Below are positions 50,962 through 60,093 of a stretch of 64,000 nt of DNA, piece after piece (positions within the stretch are counted from its first letter, which is position 1; each line of letters begins with the position of its first letter). Below the pieces are notes generated by a model. It did not search any database and had not been told where the DNA came from. It was given only the letters and a program-made list of their open reading frames with translations. The position numbers were made by a program, and so were the translations under genes. The stretch is from Curtobacterium pusillum (GTDB lineage: Bacteria; Actinomycetota; Actinomycetes; Actinomycetales; Microbacteriaceae), in assembly GCA_002025645.1 (NCBI GenBank), contig CP018783.1, positions 1,736,001 through 1,800,000 of the forward strand, in the 5' to 3' direction.

Positions 50962-52062
50962 TCAGGATGCCGTCGTCGGCTGGGGCGCGGCGGCGAGAAC
51001 GGTGTCGACGGCCTCGACGACGACCGGTGCGTAGATGCTCTCGCCGGTCGTCCGGTTGCGGCTGAAGTGCTTCACGAAGTCCCAGATGAGCGGCGCCTGC
51101 GACGCGGTCTGGGCGTGCGGGAGCCCGACTCCCGTGACGAACCGGGCGAGGGCCGTGCCGCGCTCGTCCACGAAGTCCCCGAATAACCACTCGACGCCCT
51201 CGAGCCGGTGCTGGAACGTCCGCGCGAAGGGGAACCCGAACGCAGCCACCGACGGGTCCGTCGCGCCGCGGAGCGCCACCGACCGGTCGAACCCGACCGG
51301 CTCGTAGCCCGGGACACCGACGATGTGCTCCATCCAGACGTCGAAGTTCGCGACGTGCTCCGGCTGTTCCAGCGGGTACCGGTCGCCGCCGTCGAGCGTT
51401 CCGGCGACCGAGATGAGAGGCATCCGGGAGCCTCGGTTGCGCCTGTAGGAGTCGGCGGACTCGTACCAGCGGCCCTTGGCGAAGAGGTTGCCACCCGGGC
51501 TGGGCGAGACGGCGGCGATGACGTCCGGGTAGGCGCACGCGAGCACGCCGGTGGCGTCGGACCCGGCCGAGAAGCCGACCGCGTAGATGCGTTCGGGATC
51601 GACGGGCGCGCCGGCGTCCTCGAGTGCGGCGAGGATCCGCGGGAACTCGGTCTCGACCGCGTCGTTGGACTTCCCGCCGTTCCACGGGTAGACGGCGATG
51701 AACTGCTCGCGCTGAACCAGTGCGGCGAAGCCGCTCGTCTCGGCACGGGCGATCGGTTCGCCGCCGCCGTGCGAGACGTACACCAGCGGGTACTGCCGCT
51801 CCGGGTCCATCCCGATCGGCGTGAAGACCGCGTACTCGCCGTCGGTGCCCTCGTCGAACAGCTCCTTGCGGACACCGAGCCGCGCCCAGTACTCGACGAT
51901 CTCGGGGTGCATCCCACCCTCCGGCACGCCACGGTGGATCTCCTGCATCGCGCGGACGTTGCGTCCGGCGGGCGAGGCGTCGAACGCGTCCTGGTCGAAC
52001 CCGGGCAACGCCCACGCTGCCTTCGGGTCCTTGGGTGCGCCGGTCGGCATGAACTGGGCCAC
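50962..52062 (-). CDS. alpha/beta hydrolase (PHB-depolymerase/esterase-like)
   Basis: 366-residue cytoplasmic serine hydrolase. 'YVSHGGGEP' near 105 is the oxyanion segment, nucleophile GFSAGS has Ser near 172, and 'TGVGLPHAQT' near 320 holds the likely His. C-terminal 'FVKHFSRNRTTGESI' resembles the ends of the hydrolases at 954 and 9739 ('FRRDSSTGRI'), suggesting a common origin. Behind the MFS gene, so it may act on the carrier's cargo. Confidence 0.78.
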   Translation of the reverse strand: MAQFMPTGAPKDPKAAWALPGFDQDAFDASPAGRNVRAMQEIHRGVPEGGMHPEIVEYWARLGVRKELFDEGTDGEYAVFTPIGMDPERQYPLVYVSHGGGEPIARAETSGFAALVQREQFIAVYPWNGGKSNDAVETEFPRILAALEDAGAPVDPERIYAVGFSAGSDATGVLACAYPDVIAAVSPSPGGNLFAKGRWYESADSYRRNRGSRMPLISVAGTLDGGDRYPLEQPEHVANFDVWMEHIVGVPGYEPVGFDRSVALRGATDPSVAAFGFPFARTFQHRLEGVEWLFGDFVDERGTALARFVTGVGLPHAQTASQAPLIWDFVKHFSRNRTTGESIYAPVVVEAVDTVLAAAPQPTTAS

Positions 52063-52105
52063 GACTGCTCCTTCGTTGGTCTTCGGGGTGTCGCCCCGGG
52101 GGTGG

Positions 52106-52134
52106 GGCTGCCGGACGGATGCCGTCCGGCAGCC
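52106..52134. terminator. perfect 13-bp-arm hairpin between MFS and esterase genes
   Basis: GGCTGCCGGACGG (52106-52118), loop ATG, exact complement (52122-52134). There is no T-run after it. It may partly terminate or stabilise the MFS message within the operon. Confidence 0.55.
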
Positions 52135-52158
52135 GGTGGTGTCGGGATGCCGACGGGA

Positions 52159-53469
52159 TCAGACGACCGGGATATTCCCGGTGCGTTCGGTCTCGATGTC
52201 CTCCAGCGACTTGCCGCTGGTCGACGGCATGAACATCCCGATGACCCCCATCGCGAGGACGGCCGCCACGAGGATCCAGGCGATCGTCCGGATGCCGCCG
52301 CTCACGAGCAGCACGGGGACGAGGAAGCTCCAGGCGGACGCGACGATCCGCGCGGCGAAGTAGGTGAAGCCCTGGGCACTCGAGCGGAGCATGGTCGGGA
52401 AGAGCTCCTGCGAGTACAGCTTGTACATGCCCTCTCCGGCGAGTCCCGCACCGATGCCGAAGGCGAGGGTGTTGAAGACGACCGTCCACGCGGAGAACGG
52501 CAGCAGCGCGAACGCGAGGTACGCGGCGAGTTCGAGGGCGATGCCGACGCCCCAGACGAGGCGGCGGGAGTGCCCCCGGCGGTCGACGAAGCGCATGAAG
52601 ACGAAGGAGCCGATCATCGTCGCGACGATGCTGACGGCGGAGAACACGACGCTCTGCGACTGCGTCGCGATGCCGAGCGAGCGCGTGATGTACGGCGTGA
52701 ACGTGCCGCCGGTGGAACCGGGGATCACGAAGAGAATGAACAGCAACGCGGTCCAGACGAACGCCTTGAGGTTCGGGCCGCGGAACAGCTCGATCGCGCC
52801 GGTCTTCGGGGCGACGGTCTTCGCGGACTTCCAGCGGACCGACTCCGCGAGGCCCTGTCGCATGACCCAGGTGATGAGGGCGATCACGAGCAGCAGACCG
52901 AACACGATGCGGGCGCCGAGGAGCCCGAGCGGTGAGACGGCGAACGCGACGAAGATCACCACGAGCGGTCCGATGGACGAGGTCACCATCGTGAAGCCGA
53001 CCATCTTGCCGCGCATGCGCGCCGGCGCGGTCTCCGAGACGAGCGCCAGCGATGTCGGGATGTCGGCACCGACACCGAGCCCGAGGATGAAGGCGCCGAT
53101 GAGGAGCGTGGGCGCCCCGACGGAGCACACGATGATCAGGGCACCGAGCGCGAAGACCAGGAGGTCCCACTTGTAGATGCGCTTGCGACCGAGCTTGTCC
53201 CCGAGTCGCCCGCCGATGAGTGCACCGATGCCGCAACCGATTGCTGTCGGCCCGAGGGCGACGAGGAGGCCGAGCGTGGCGCTCGACAGGTGGAACGCGT
53301 CCTGGAAGACCGCGAGCGTGGTGGCGGTCGCGCCCATCGCACCGCCGTCGAGGAACGACGCCATGCTGGCGAGGATGATGACGAGCCACTGCTTGCTGCT
53401 GAGCTTGCCGTCCGGTTCGTCGTGTCCGGTCCGTGCGTGCGCCGTCGAGGGCGCGGTGTCCTGGGTCAT
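52159..53469 (-). CDS. MFS transporter, metabolite:H+ symporter type
   Basis: 436-residue inner-membrane carrier with 12 predicted helices. The loop 'GGRLGDKLGRKRIYKWD' after helix 2 and 'FILGLGVGADIPTSLALVSE' are of the sugar/metabolite symporter group. Likely imports an acid or neutral ester. Upstream is the Glu-variant aldo/keto reductase (gap 76) and downstream the esterase. Substrate unknown. Confidence 0.88.
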   Translation of the reverse strand: MTQDTAPSTAHARTGHDEPDGKLSSKQWLVIILASMASFLDGGAMGATATTLAVFQDAFHLSSATLGLLVALGPTAIGCGIGALIGGRLGDKLGRKRIYKWDLLVFALGALIIVCSVGAPTLLIGAFILGLGVGADIPTSLALVSETAPARMRGKMVGFTMVTSSIGPLVVIFVAFAVSPLGLLGARIVFGLLLVIALITWVMRQGLAESVRWKSAKTVAPKTGAIELFRGPNLKAFVWTALLFILFVIPGSTGGTFTPYITRSLGIATQSQSVVFSAVSIVATMIGSFVFMRFVDRRGHSRRLVWGVGIALELAAYLAFALLPFSAWTVVFNTLAFGIGAGLAGEGMYKLYSQELFPTMLRSSAQGFTYFAARIVASAWSFLVPVLLVSGGIRTIAWILVAAVLAMGVIGMFMPSTSGKSLEDIETERTGNIPVV

Positions 53470-53545
53470 GAGGTCTCTCGTTTCGTCACTGAAGCGATCG
53501 GTCGGGTGGTCGGTGGAGCGGAGGGGAAGGCGGGAGCGGCGGCGG

Positions 53546-54472
53546 TCAGCCGTCACGGAGCCATCGACGCTGCTCGGCGTCGAGGGCGAGTTCGGGTGTC
53601 GTCAGCGTCGAGCGCAGGCGGTCGACGGACCCGGTGCCGACAGAGGCCCAGGTGCGGGGTTCGCCGAGCGTCCACGCGAGGGCGATGGTCGCCGCGTCCG
53701 TGCCGAGCGTGGTGGCGAGGAGCCGGCACCGGGCGCGCCGCGCGCGCGAGGCCGGTGAGTCGAACGGGCCGTCGCCGGGCTCGTCATCGGTGCCGTCAGC
53801 AGCAGCGAAGTACCCGCCCGAGTTCGCCGACCATGACAGGAGCGGCACTGCACGGTCAGCGACGACGTCGAAGATCGCGTCGTCACCGGGCAAGGTGCTG
53901 CCGTGGAACGCCGTCGGGTCCGGCACGGCGAGACTCCGGTGATAGCTGGCGAGCGGGAGGTGTCCCCGTTCGGTGAGCGCCGCGATGCCGGCCGCCAGAC
54001 GGGGCGCCGTCCAGTTCGAGATCCCGACGGCACGTGCTCGACCGGAGGTCACGAGCTGGTCGAGGGCGTCCGCGATGGCCTCGACGTCGCGCTCCGGGTC
54101 GTCGTTGTGGATGAGCACGATGCCGATCCGGTCGACGTCGAGAACCGAGCGGGACTCGTCGGTGTCGGCGAGAATGTTCTCCGCGGTGAGCGGCATGTCC
54201 GCACCACGGCCGCGGTGTCCGATCTTCACGACCGCGTCGAACACGCCCGGCATCGCCCGGAAGCGGGACCCCAGCGCTCGGATGCTCTGCCCGCCCATGT
54301 AGCTGAAGGCGGTCTCGACCACCGTGCCACCGGCGTCTCGAAACGCCTCGAGGCGGGCGGTCGACACGGCGTCCGACTCGCCGCCGAACGGGCCGCCGAG
54401 CACGATCGGGAACGTGCCGAGCACAGCGGCGGCGTCGCTGACGACGGCGCGGAGGGGGGCTTCGTTGCTCAC
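53546..54472 (-). CDS. aldo/keto reductase-like protein, Asp-to-Glu variant, second copy
   Basis: 308-residue TIM-barrel protein in the same subgroup as 42916. 'IVLGGPFGG', 'VVETAFSYMGG', 'AVVKIGHRG' and 'GIVLIHNDDP' give Tyr, Lys and His but Glu instead of the catalytic Asp. First gene of the reductase-MFS-esterase-AhpD-LysR run. Reductase activity should not be assumed. Confidence 0.8.
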   Translation of the reverse strand: MSNEAPLRAVVSDAAAVLGTFPIVLGGPFGGESDAVSTARLEAFRDAGGTVVETAFSYMGGQSIRALGSRFRAMPGVFDAVVKIGHRGRGADMPLTAENILADTDESRSVLDVDRIGIVLIHNDDPERDVEAIADALDQLVTSGRARAVGISNWTAPRLAAGIAALTERGHLPLASYHRSLAVPDPTAFHGSTLPGDDAIFDVVADRAVPLLSWSANSGGYFAAADGTDDEPGDGPFDSPASRARRARCRLLATTLGTDAATIALAWTLGEPRTWASVGTGSVDRLRSTLTTPELALDAEQRRWLRDG

Positions 54473-54522
54473 GGTTCGATCGTGGTTGCAACGGCGATGG
54501 CGAGCAAACCCTTCCCGGGCAC

Positions 54523-54547
54523 GATCATCCCGATGAGCGGGATGATC
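54523..54547. repeat. inverted repeat at the MFS stop codon
   Basis: GATCATCCCG (54523-54532), ATGAG, CGGGATGATC (54538-54547): perfect 10-bp arms. It covers the last codons of the MFS gene and the upstream region of the reductase gene, so it may be a terminator for the former or an operator for the latter. Confidence 0.4.
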
Positions 54548-55799
54548 CTGCTGCTCTTCGATCGCGTCCGGCTCCCCGGGAGACCACCAGCCACACGACC
54601 AGCGTGCCGACTACGAGCAGCCCGCCACCGAGCGCGACCGCGGGTCCGATGCCGAACGCCGTGCCGACGAGCGCCAGGGTAATGCCGTTGCCGGTGCGCA
54701 GTCCCTGGCCGAACATGTTGTAGACCCCGACGATGCGGCCTCGTTGATCCGACGGCGCGCGGAGCTGCACGATTGCCTGTCCAATCGACCCGCTCGCGAG
54801 CGTCGCCACTCCCCCGATGAAGAGGGCGACTACCACGAGCCCGTAGACGTGGGAGAGCGACGCGACGACAGTCGTCACGCCGAAGAGGAGCGTCGCGACC
54901 ACCGCTGCCCTGACGTTCGGGCGGACCATCCCCGTGGCTTCGAGCAGCAACCCGCCGAGCACGCCGCCTGCCCCGTTCGCGAACAACAGCACGCCGTACC
55001 CGACGCCCGCGTCCCCGGCGCCGAGCGTCTCGGCGAAGTCCGGGATCGAGACACCGAGGGAAGCGCCGACGCACAGCGCGACGAGACCGCCGATGACCAT
55101 CATGCCGAGCAGCGCCCGATCGTTCACAGCCGTGCGAAGCGAGCCGAACAGCGCCCGCACCGGGATCCTGCCGACTCGCGCGGACCCGTTCCGAACGTGG
55201 CCGGTGAAGGGTATGCGAAGCATCAGCGCCGTCATGGGCAGGTAGAAAGCGACGTTGGCGATGATCCCCCACGTCGGCCCGAGACCGAACAGCAGGAGCG
55301 ACCCAACGACTGGTCCGAACAGGGTTCCTAGGCTGCGGAAGGTCGCGTTCAGCCGGATCGCGCCGGGAAGGTCCGTCGGTTCCGCCAGGTCGTGCAGGAG
55401 CATCTGCTCCGCCGGCGCCCAGAGCGCACCCGCGCAACCGTGCAGCACCAGCAGCACGCACGCTTCCCACATCTGCAGACTGTCCGTGAGGAAGAGAACT
55501 CCCCAGCTCGCGGAAACGACCATGAACAAGACCTGCGCCACCTGGACGAGCCGGCGGCAGTCGTATCGCTCGGCGAGCGCCCCGAACGGCACGGAGAGCA
55601 GCAGGAACGGCAACCAGTGGCTGATCACCTCGAAGCCGACGAGTGCCGGCGAGTGGAACTCCTGCCAGAGCACCCAGTAGGTCACGACGTGCTCGTTATT
55701 GTCGCCCATCATCGACAGCCCGGCAGTGAAAAGGTATGGCCGGGCGTGTCGGTCACGGAGCGCGGCGAACCGCCTGGGTGCGGGCGGCGCTGACGTCAT
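54525..55799 (-). CDS. MFS transporter (exporter-like, MFS_3 type)
   Basis: 424-residue inner-membrane carrier. 'NNEHVVTYWVLWQ' at the first helix, 'LSVPFGALAERYDCRRLVQV' and 'PTDLPGAIRLNATFRSLGTL' are features of the enterobactin-exporter-like group. ATG at 55799 has CAGGAGG upstream. Divergent from the MDR reductase at 55852 across a 52-base operator region. Probably exports a metabolite or toxic intermediate. Confidence 0.85.
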   Translation of the reverse strand: MTSAPPAPRRFAALRDRHARPYLFTAGLSMMGDNNEHVVTYWVLWQEFHSPALVGFEVISHWLPFLLLSVPFGALAERYDCRRLVQVAQVLFMVVSASWGVLFLTDSLQMWEACVLLVLHGCAGALWAPAEQMLLHDLAEPTDLPGAIRLNATFRSLGTLFGPVVGSLLLFGLGPTWGIIANVAFYLPMTALMLRIPFTGHVRNGSARVGRIPVRALFGSLRTAVNDRALLGMMVIGGLVALCVGASLGVSIPDFAETLGAGDAGVGYGVLLFANGAGGVLGGLLLEATGMVRPNVRAAVVATLLFGVTTVVASLSHVYGLVVVALFIGGVATLASGSIGQAIVQLRAPSDQRGRIVGVYNMFGQGLRTGNGITLALVGTAFGIGPAVALGGGLLVVGTLVVWLVVSRGAGRDRRAAGSSRSSG

Positions 55800-55808
55800 G
55801 ATCCTCCT

Positions 55809-55831
55809 GTTGTTTCTAAAATGAGAATAAC
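55809..55831. promoter_or_regulatory. imperfect palindrome in the MFS/MDR divergent promoter
   Basis: GTTGTTTCT (55809-55817), AAAATG, AGAATAAC (55824-55831): AT-rich inverted repeat with arms GTT-TTCT/AGAA-AAC. It occupies nearly the whole 52-base divergent region. No adjacent regulator gene is seen. Confidence 0.4.
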
Positions 55832-55851
55832 CACGCGACCAGGAAGGCACC

Positions 55852-56829
55852 ATGCGCGTACTCGCCATCGAGCGACCAGGTTCCCCGCTCGACCTCCGGA
55901 TGACCGATCGCCCGACACCTGCACCCAGCCCGGGAACCATCCGGGTCCGGGTCGAGGCCTGCGGCCTGAACCCTGTCGACTGGAAGGTCGCCGCAGGAGG
56001 CCCCGCGGACATGCCCTGGCCGCACGTTCCGGGTTGCGACTTCGTCGGCACCGTTGACGCGGTCGGCGCGGGAGTCGCAAACGTGGCGCCCGGTCTGCGG
56101 GTCGCCGGTCACGGTGCGCTCGCGCAGGACGGCGCGCTCGCGGAGTACGTCCTCGCGGATCCCCTCACGGTCGCCGAGGTACCCGCGGGACTCGACCCCG
56201 TGATCGCCGCTGCCTTGCCGTGTGCCGCCGGGACCGCGTACCAGTCGGTCGTCGACAAGTTGCACGTGACCGCCGACGATGTCGTCTTCGTCACTGCCGG
56301 CGGTGGCGCGGTCGGCGGACACGCGGTCCGGATCGCGGCGGAGCGCGGTGCTCGGGTGATCGCGACGGCGTCCCGGCGGGACCACGACCGGGTCCTCGCC
56401 CTCGGGGCGTCGGCGGTAGTCGACCACCACGCCGAGGACGTGCACGCACGTGTCGTCGAGCTCACCGACGGTCGCGGGGTGGACGCCGTCGTGGACACTC
56501 TCCCCGCGCCGTCCGCCACCTTGGCGCTCCGACTCCTGGCATTCGGAGGCCGGATCGCGTGCGTCGGCGACCGTGCCGAACTCGACGGGTTTCCCGCGTT
56601 CACGACCGCACCGTCGGTCCACGAGATCGCGTTCGGTGCGGCACACGCGAGCGGCGACGAACGGGCACGCCGTCGACTCGGCAGCACTACGGCGACCGTG
56701 CTCGAGATGGCCGCACAGCGCCGCCTCGACCCGGTCGTCGCGGCGGTCGTACCGTTAGAGCAAGGGGCGGAGGCACTGGAGTCCGTACGCGCCGGGACGG
56801 CGCTCGGCAAAGTCGTCGTCCGCATCTGA
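55852..56829 (+). CDS. quinone-oxidoreductase-like MDR dehydrogenase
   Basis: 325-residue NADPH-dependent medium-chain reductase of the zinc-free quinone oxidoreductase type. 'VEACGLNPVDWKVAAGG' and 'VPGCDFVGTVDAVGAGV' open the catalytic domain, and 'VTAGGGAVGGHAVRIA' near 150 is the cofactor fold. No structural-zinc cysteine cluster. Could reduce a quinone or an enone intermediate. Followed by a terminator at 56849. Confidence 0.9.
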   Translation: MRVLAIERPGSPLDLRMTDRPTPAPSPGTIRVRVEACGLNPVDWKVAAGGPADMPWPHVPGCDFVGTVDAVGAGVANVAPGLRVAGHGALAQDGALAEYVLADPLTVAEVPAGLDPVIAAALPCAAGTAYQSVVDKLHVTADDVVFVTAGGGAVGGHAVRIAAERGARVIATASRRDHDRVLALGASAVVDHHAEDVHARVVELTDGRGVDAVVDTLPAPSATLALRLLAFGGRIACVGDRAELDGFPAFTTAPSVHEIAFGAAHASGDERARRRLGSTTATVLEMAAQRRLDPVVAAVVPLEQGAEALESVRAGTALGKVVVRI

Positions 56830-56848
56830 CCGCGGGTCACGCGGCCAC

Positions 56849-56895
56849 GGACTGGAGGCGCACTGCGGGTCAGACCCACACCGCGCCTCCAGTCC
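56849..56895. terminator. bidirectional hairpin terminator (GGAGGC family)
   Basis: Arms GGACTGGAGGCGC (56849-56861) and exact complement (56883-56895) between the convergent MDR and MFS genes. Confidence 0.75.
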
Positions 56896-56904
56896 CGGTC
56901 ACCG

Positions 56905-58290
56905 CTACCCCACCTGCACGGCGACGCGTTCGCGCTTGTTCACGACGGTACCGCGGATGAGCAGGACGACGACGAGGCCGACCAGCGGGAACAGCCCGAT
57001 CACGGCGATGGATGCCGCGGGCGGCCAGCCCGCGGCGATGGTCGCCGCGCCGATGAGCGGGGCCGTCGCCGCAACGGCCCGACCGGCGGACACCGCCCAC
57101 CCGAGCCCGGTCGCACGGAGCGCGTTCGGGTAGAGGAGCGCGGCGAACGTGATCACTCCTGACTGTGCGCCGCCGCTGCAGAAGCCCACCGCGGTGATGG
57201 CGATCGCGATGCCGGCGAAAGAGCCGAGCGAGAGTCCGAAGACGACGAACGCGATGCACGCCAGGCCGAGCGCGCCGAGGAGCACCTTGTAGTCGCCGAG
57301 CACGCTCATCAGCCGGCCGACGATGGCGGACCCGATCATGCTCCCGATGCTGTTGCACGTGATGGAGAGGCCGACCAGGCCGATCCCGAGGCCCGACGCC
57401 TGCAGCAGAGCCGGACCCCAGTCACCGACGAAGACGACGGGGACGAAGGTGCAGCCGAACGCGCACCACAACAGGATGGTCCGGAGCGCTCGCCGTTCGG
57501 TGAAGAGGTATCGAACGGTGGCCTCCGGTTGGCCGTCGTCCGGGAACTCGACGAGCGCCGGGTTCGCCTCGACGGTCAGCAGGGTGTTGGTGGTCACAGG
57601 GACGTCGGAGCCCCGGCGCAACCGACGCACGACGCGGTCGACACGGCGAGCCGGGGCGCCGGCGCGCAGCATGTGGTCGAGCGACTCGGGCATCCAGACC
57701 ACGAGGAGCAGTCCGACGGCGAGCGAGGCGACGCCGATCATGACGTAGAGAAGTTCCCACCCACCGTGGGGTAGGACGATCCCTGCCGCGATGCCGACCA
57801 CGACGCCGCCGGCGGGGAAACCGGCCCAGGCGACGGACGTCAGCGCGGAGCGCACCCGCGCGGGCATGTACTCGGTGACCAGTGACAGGGCGACCGGGAT
57901 CGCCCCGCCGAGGCCGATGCCGGTCACGAGCCGGAAGGCAATGATGGCGCCGACGGTCGTGCCGAGCGGCGTCAGGAGGGTGAACACCGCGAACAGCACC
58001 ACTGTCGCGATGAGTATCGGCTTCCGACCGACGCGGTCCGCGAGCGGCCCGAAGAGCAGCGCTCCGGCGAGGAAGCCGAGCTCGCCCGCCGAGTAGACGC
58101 CCGCCATGGAGGGGACGCTCGTGTGGATCGTGGCGGCCATCGCTGTCCCGATGATGCCGATGGAGATGTTGTCGACGCCGGCGAGCAGGATGACGGCGGT
58201 CGCCAGGACCATCACTGTCGCGTGCAGCCCGCCGAACCGTGCGCCGTCGATGAGCCGGGTGGCCGGCCGGATTGAGATGTCGTCGCTCAT
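56905..58290 (-). CDS. MFS transporter, aromatic-acid:H+ symporter-like
   Basis: 461-residue inner-membrane carrier. 'GPLADRVGRKPILIATVVLF' after helix 2 and 'RLVTGIGLGGAIPVALSLVT' near helix 4 are typical of the AAHS group (PcaK, BenK). The helix-1 'LLAGVDNISIGIIG' has the acidic residue expected for proton coupling. Divergent from the aldolase/dioxygenase set at 58451, which supports uptake of an aromatic or related acid. Confidence 0.88.
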   Translation of the reverse strand: MSDDISIRPATRLIDGARFGGLHATVMVLATAVILLAGVDNISIGIIGTAMAATIHTSVPSMAGVYSAGELGFLAGALLFGPLADRVGRKPILIATVVLFAVFTLLTPLGTTVGAIIAFRLVTGIGLGGAIPVALSLVTEYMPARVRSALTSVAWAGFPAGGVVVGIAAGIVLPHGGWELLYVMIGVASLAVGLLLVVWMPESLDHMLRAGAPARRVDRVVRRLRRGSDVPVTTNTLLTVEANPALVEFPDDGQPEATVRYLFTERRALRTILLWCAFGCTFVPVVFVGDWGPALLQASGLGIGLVGLSITCNSIGSMIGSAIVGRLMSVLGDYKVLLGALGLACIAFVVFGLSLGSFAGIAIAITAVGFCSGGAQSGVITFAALLYPNALRATGLGWAVSAGRAVAATAPLIGAATIAAGWPPAASIAVIGLFPLVGLVVVLLIRGTVVNKRERVAVQVG

Positions 58291-58364
58291 GGGACCTTGC
58301 CTTCTCACTTCGTTGTCAGGAGGTGTGGTCGCACAGTACGGCGACCTCGACGAGATGGCAATAA

Positions 58365-58382
58365 AAATACAGTTATGTATTT
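58365..58382. promoter_or_regulatory. AT-rich palindrome in the divergent AAHS/aldolase promoter
   Basis: AAATACA (58365-58371), GTTA, TGTATTT (58376-58382): perfect 7-bp arms in a region much richer in A and T than its surroundings. Likely operator for the second catabolic set. It differs from the ATTGTTSAACAAT site. TATAGA near 58415 is a possible -10 toward 58451. Confidence 0.5.
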
Positions 58383-58450
58383 GCGATCAAATATGGCGCG
58401 CCTCGCTTGGTAGCTATAGAGTTACAACTACCCAACGGAGGGAGACCCAC

Positions 58451-59149
58451 GTGATCGACGCATCGACCGCGGCAGACCTCGGATCGGTCAGTACGGCGAC
58501 GATCTGCTACCAGCTCCGGAAACGCGGCATCACGGGCACGTTCCTGACCGCGCTCCGGCCCCTGCACCCTGGGCGGCGTCTCCTCGGTGAGGCGCGGACG
58601 CTCCGCTACACGGCCTTCCGTGCCGACGTCTTCGACGAGATCGGCGGCGGCATGAACGCGCAGAAGCGCGTCATCGACAGCATCGAACCCGGGCAGGTGC
58701 TCGTCATCGAAGCCCGCGGGCAGCTCACCGCCGGCACGATCGGCGACATCCTCGCTCTCAGGGTGCAACAGCTTGGCGGCGCCGGTGTCGTCACGGACGG
58801 CGCATCACGGGACACACCGACACTCGCGAGCATGGACTTCCCGCTCTACGTGGGCGGCGCCCACGGCGCGGTCCTCGGCGAGCAGCACGTGCCCATGGAC
58901 TCCGACCTCCCGATCACGTGCGCAGGTGTCCTCGTGATGCCGGGCGACGTCCTCGTCGGCGACGACGAGGGCGTCGTGGTCGTCCCGAGGGCACTGGCAG
59001 CCGAGGTCGGCGCCGACGCCCGCGAACAGGAACGCGAAGAGACGTTCATCGCCGCACGCGTCGCCGAGGGCGCGCCCGTCGCCGGCCTCTACCCCCTGGG
59101 CGCCGAGTGGCGCGCCCAGTACCAGCAATGGAAAGCGAGCACGGAGTGA
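58451..59149 (+). CDS. RraA-fold aldolase (HMG/CHA aldolase-like)
   Basis: 232-residue RraA-family protein, probably a class II pyruvate aldolase or oxaloacetate decarboxylase. 'GAGVVTDGASRDTPTLASMD' carries the Arg-Asp pair and 'MPGDVLVGDDEGVVVVPRAL' the metal loop. GTG start at 58451 follows GGAGGGAGA. Second such protein in the window (also 38626). Heads the operon 58451-60836. Confidence 0.83.
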   Translation: MIDASTAADLGSVSTATICYQLRKRGITGTFLTALRPLHPGRRLLGEARTLRYTAFRADVFDEIGGGMNAQKRVIDSIEPGQVLVIEARGQLTAGTIGDILALRVQQLGGAGVVTDGASRDTPTLASMDFPLYVGGAHGAVLGEQHVPMDSDLPITCAGVLVMPGDVLVGDDEGVVVVPRALAAEVGADAREQEREETFIAARVAEGAPVAGLYPLGAEWRAQYQQWKASTE

Positions 59150-60093
59150 GATTCCGCAACGACCCGACCGCCCTCCGAGGTGCCTTCGGGGCAGTCCTGA
59201 CCCCGTTCACCGACGACGGTGAACTCGACGGCGAGAGCCTGCGACGCCTCGCGACCTGGCAGCGCAACGGCGGGCTGCACGGCCTCTCCGTTGGCGGTTC
59301 CACCGCCGAGCCGAGTGCCCAGTCCTTCGACGAGCGGGTCGCCGCCATCCGGATCGTCGCCGACGTCACGGCGGACGAGCTCCCGTTCCTGCCCGCAACC
59401 GGCTCGACGAAACTCGACGAGACGATCCAGCTCACCGGAGCGGCCGCCGAGGCCGGTGCCGACGCGGTCCTCGTCATCACCCCGTACTACGCACGGCCCA
59501 CCCAAGACGGCCTCATCGAGTGGTACGGCGCCATCGCACGCGAGTACCCGGACCTGCCCCTGGTCGTTTACAACGTGCCGAGCCGGACCGCCGTCGACAT
59601 GGCCCCGGAGACCGTGCACGCTCTCCGTCTGGCGCACGACAACATCATCGGCATCAAGGAGACGACGAAGGACTTCGAGCACTTCTCGCACGTCCTCGAA
59701 CGCTGCGGCCAGGACTTCCTGGTGTGGTCGGGGATCGAACTGCTCGGCATCCCGCTCCTCGCGCTCGGGGGCGCGGGGTTCATTAACGCGGTCACGAACC
59801 TCGCGCCGCGGTCCGTCGCCGAGATGTACGACCACTGGCAGGCCGGTCGCTTCGACGAGGCCCGTCGCATCCACTACGCGCTGCACCCGCTCGTGGAGCT
59901 CCTCTTCGTGGAGACCAACCCGGCCCCGGCGAAGTGGGTGCTGCAGCGCGCCGGCCTGATCGCCTCCGACCACGTCCGGCCGCCGCTGGCGCGGGTCTCC
60001 AGCGCCGGGCGGGCGAGGATCGACCGGTTGCTCGAGCGGGCCGCCGCGGTCCTCGAACACGAGGGCATCGTCCTCGACGCGGTGTCGGCATGA
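59146..60093 (+). CDS. dihydrodipicolinate synthase family aldolase/lyase
   Basis: 315-residue class I pyruvate-type aldolase. 'GSTAEPSAQS' is the first substrate loop, Tyr in 'VVYNVPSRT' and Schiff-base Lys in 'IIGIKETTKD' are the catalytic pair, and 'GAGFINAVTNLAP' follows. In an operon with an RraA aldolase and FAA hydrolase it is probably a catabolic oxo-acid aldolase or dehydratase, not the lysine-biosynthesis enzyme. GTG at 59146 (GTGA overlap) is preferred; ATG at 59128 is possible. Confidence 0.85.
   Translation: MRFRNDPTALRGAFGAVLTPFTDDGELDGESLRRLATWQRNGGLHGLSVGGSTAEPSAQSFDERVAAIRIVADVTADELPFLPATGSTKLDETIQLTGAAAEAGADAVLVITPYYARPTQDGLIEWYGAIAREYPDLPLVVYNVPSRTAVDMAPETVHALRLAHDNIIGIKETTKDFEHFSHVLERCGQDFLVWSGIELLGIPLLALGGAGFINAVTNLAPRSVAEMYDHWQAGRFDEARRIHYALHPLVELLFVETNPAPAKWVLQRAGLIASDHVRPPLARVSSAGRARIDRLLERAAAVLEHEGIVLDAVSA

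Noticed and set aside
59128..60093. Dihydrodipicolinate synthase of lysine biosynthesis (dapA)
   Set aside because: The gene is coupled to an RraA aldolase and FAA hydrolase in a catabolic operon, so a catabolic oxo-acid aldolase of the same fold is more likely.
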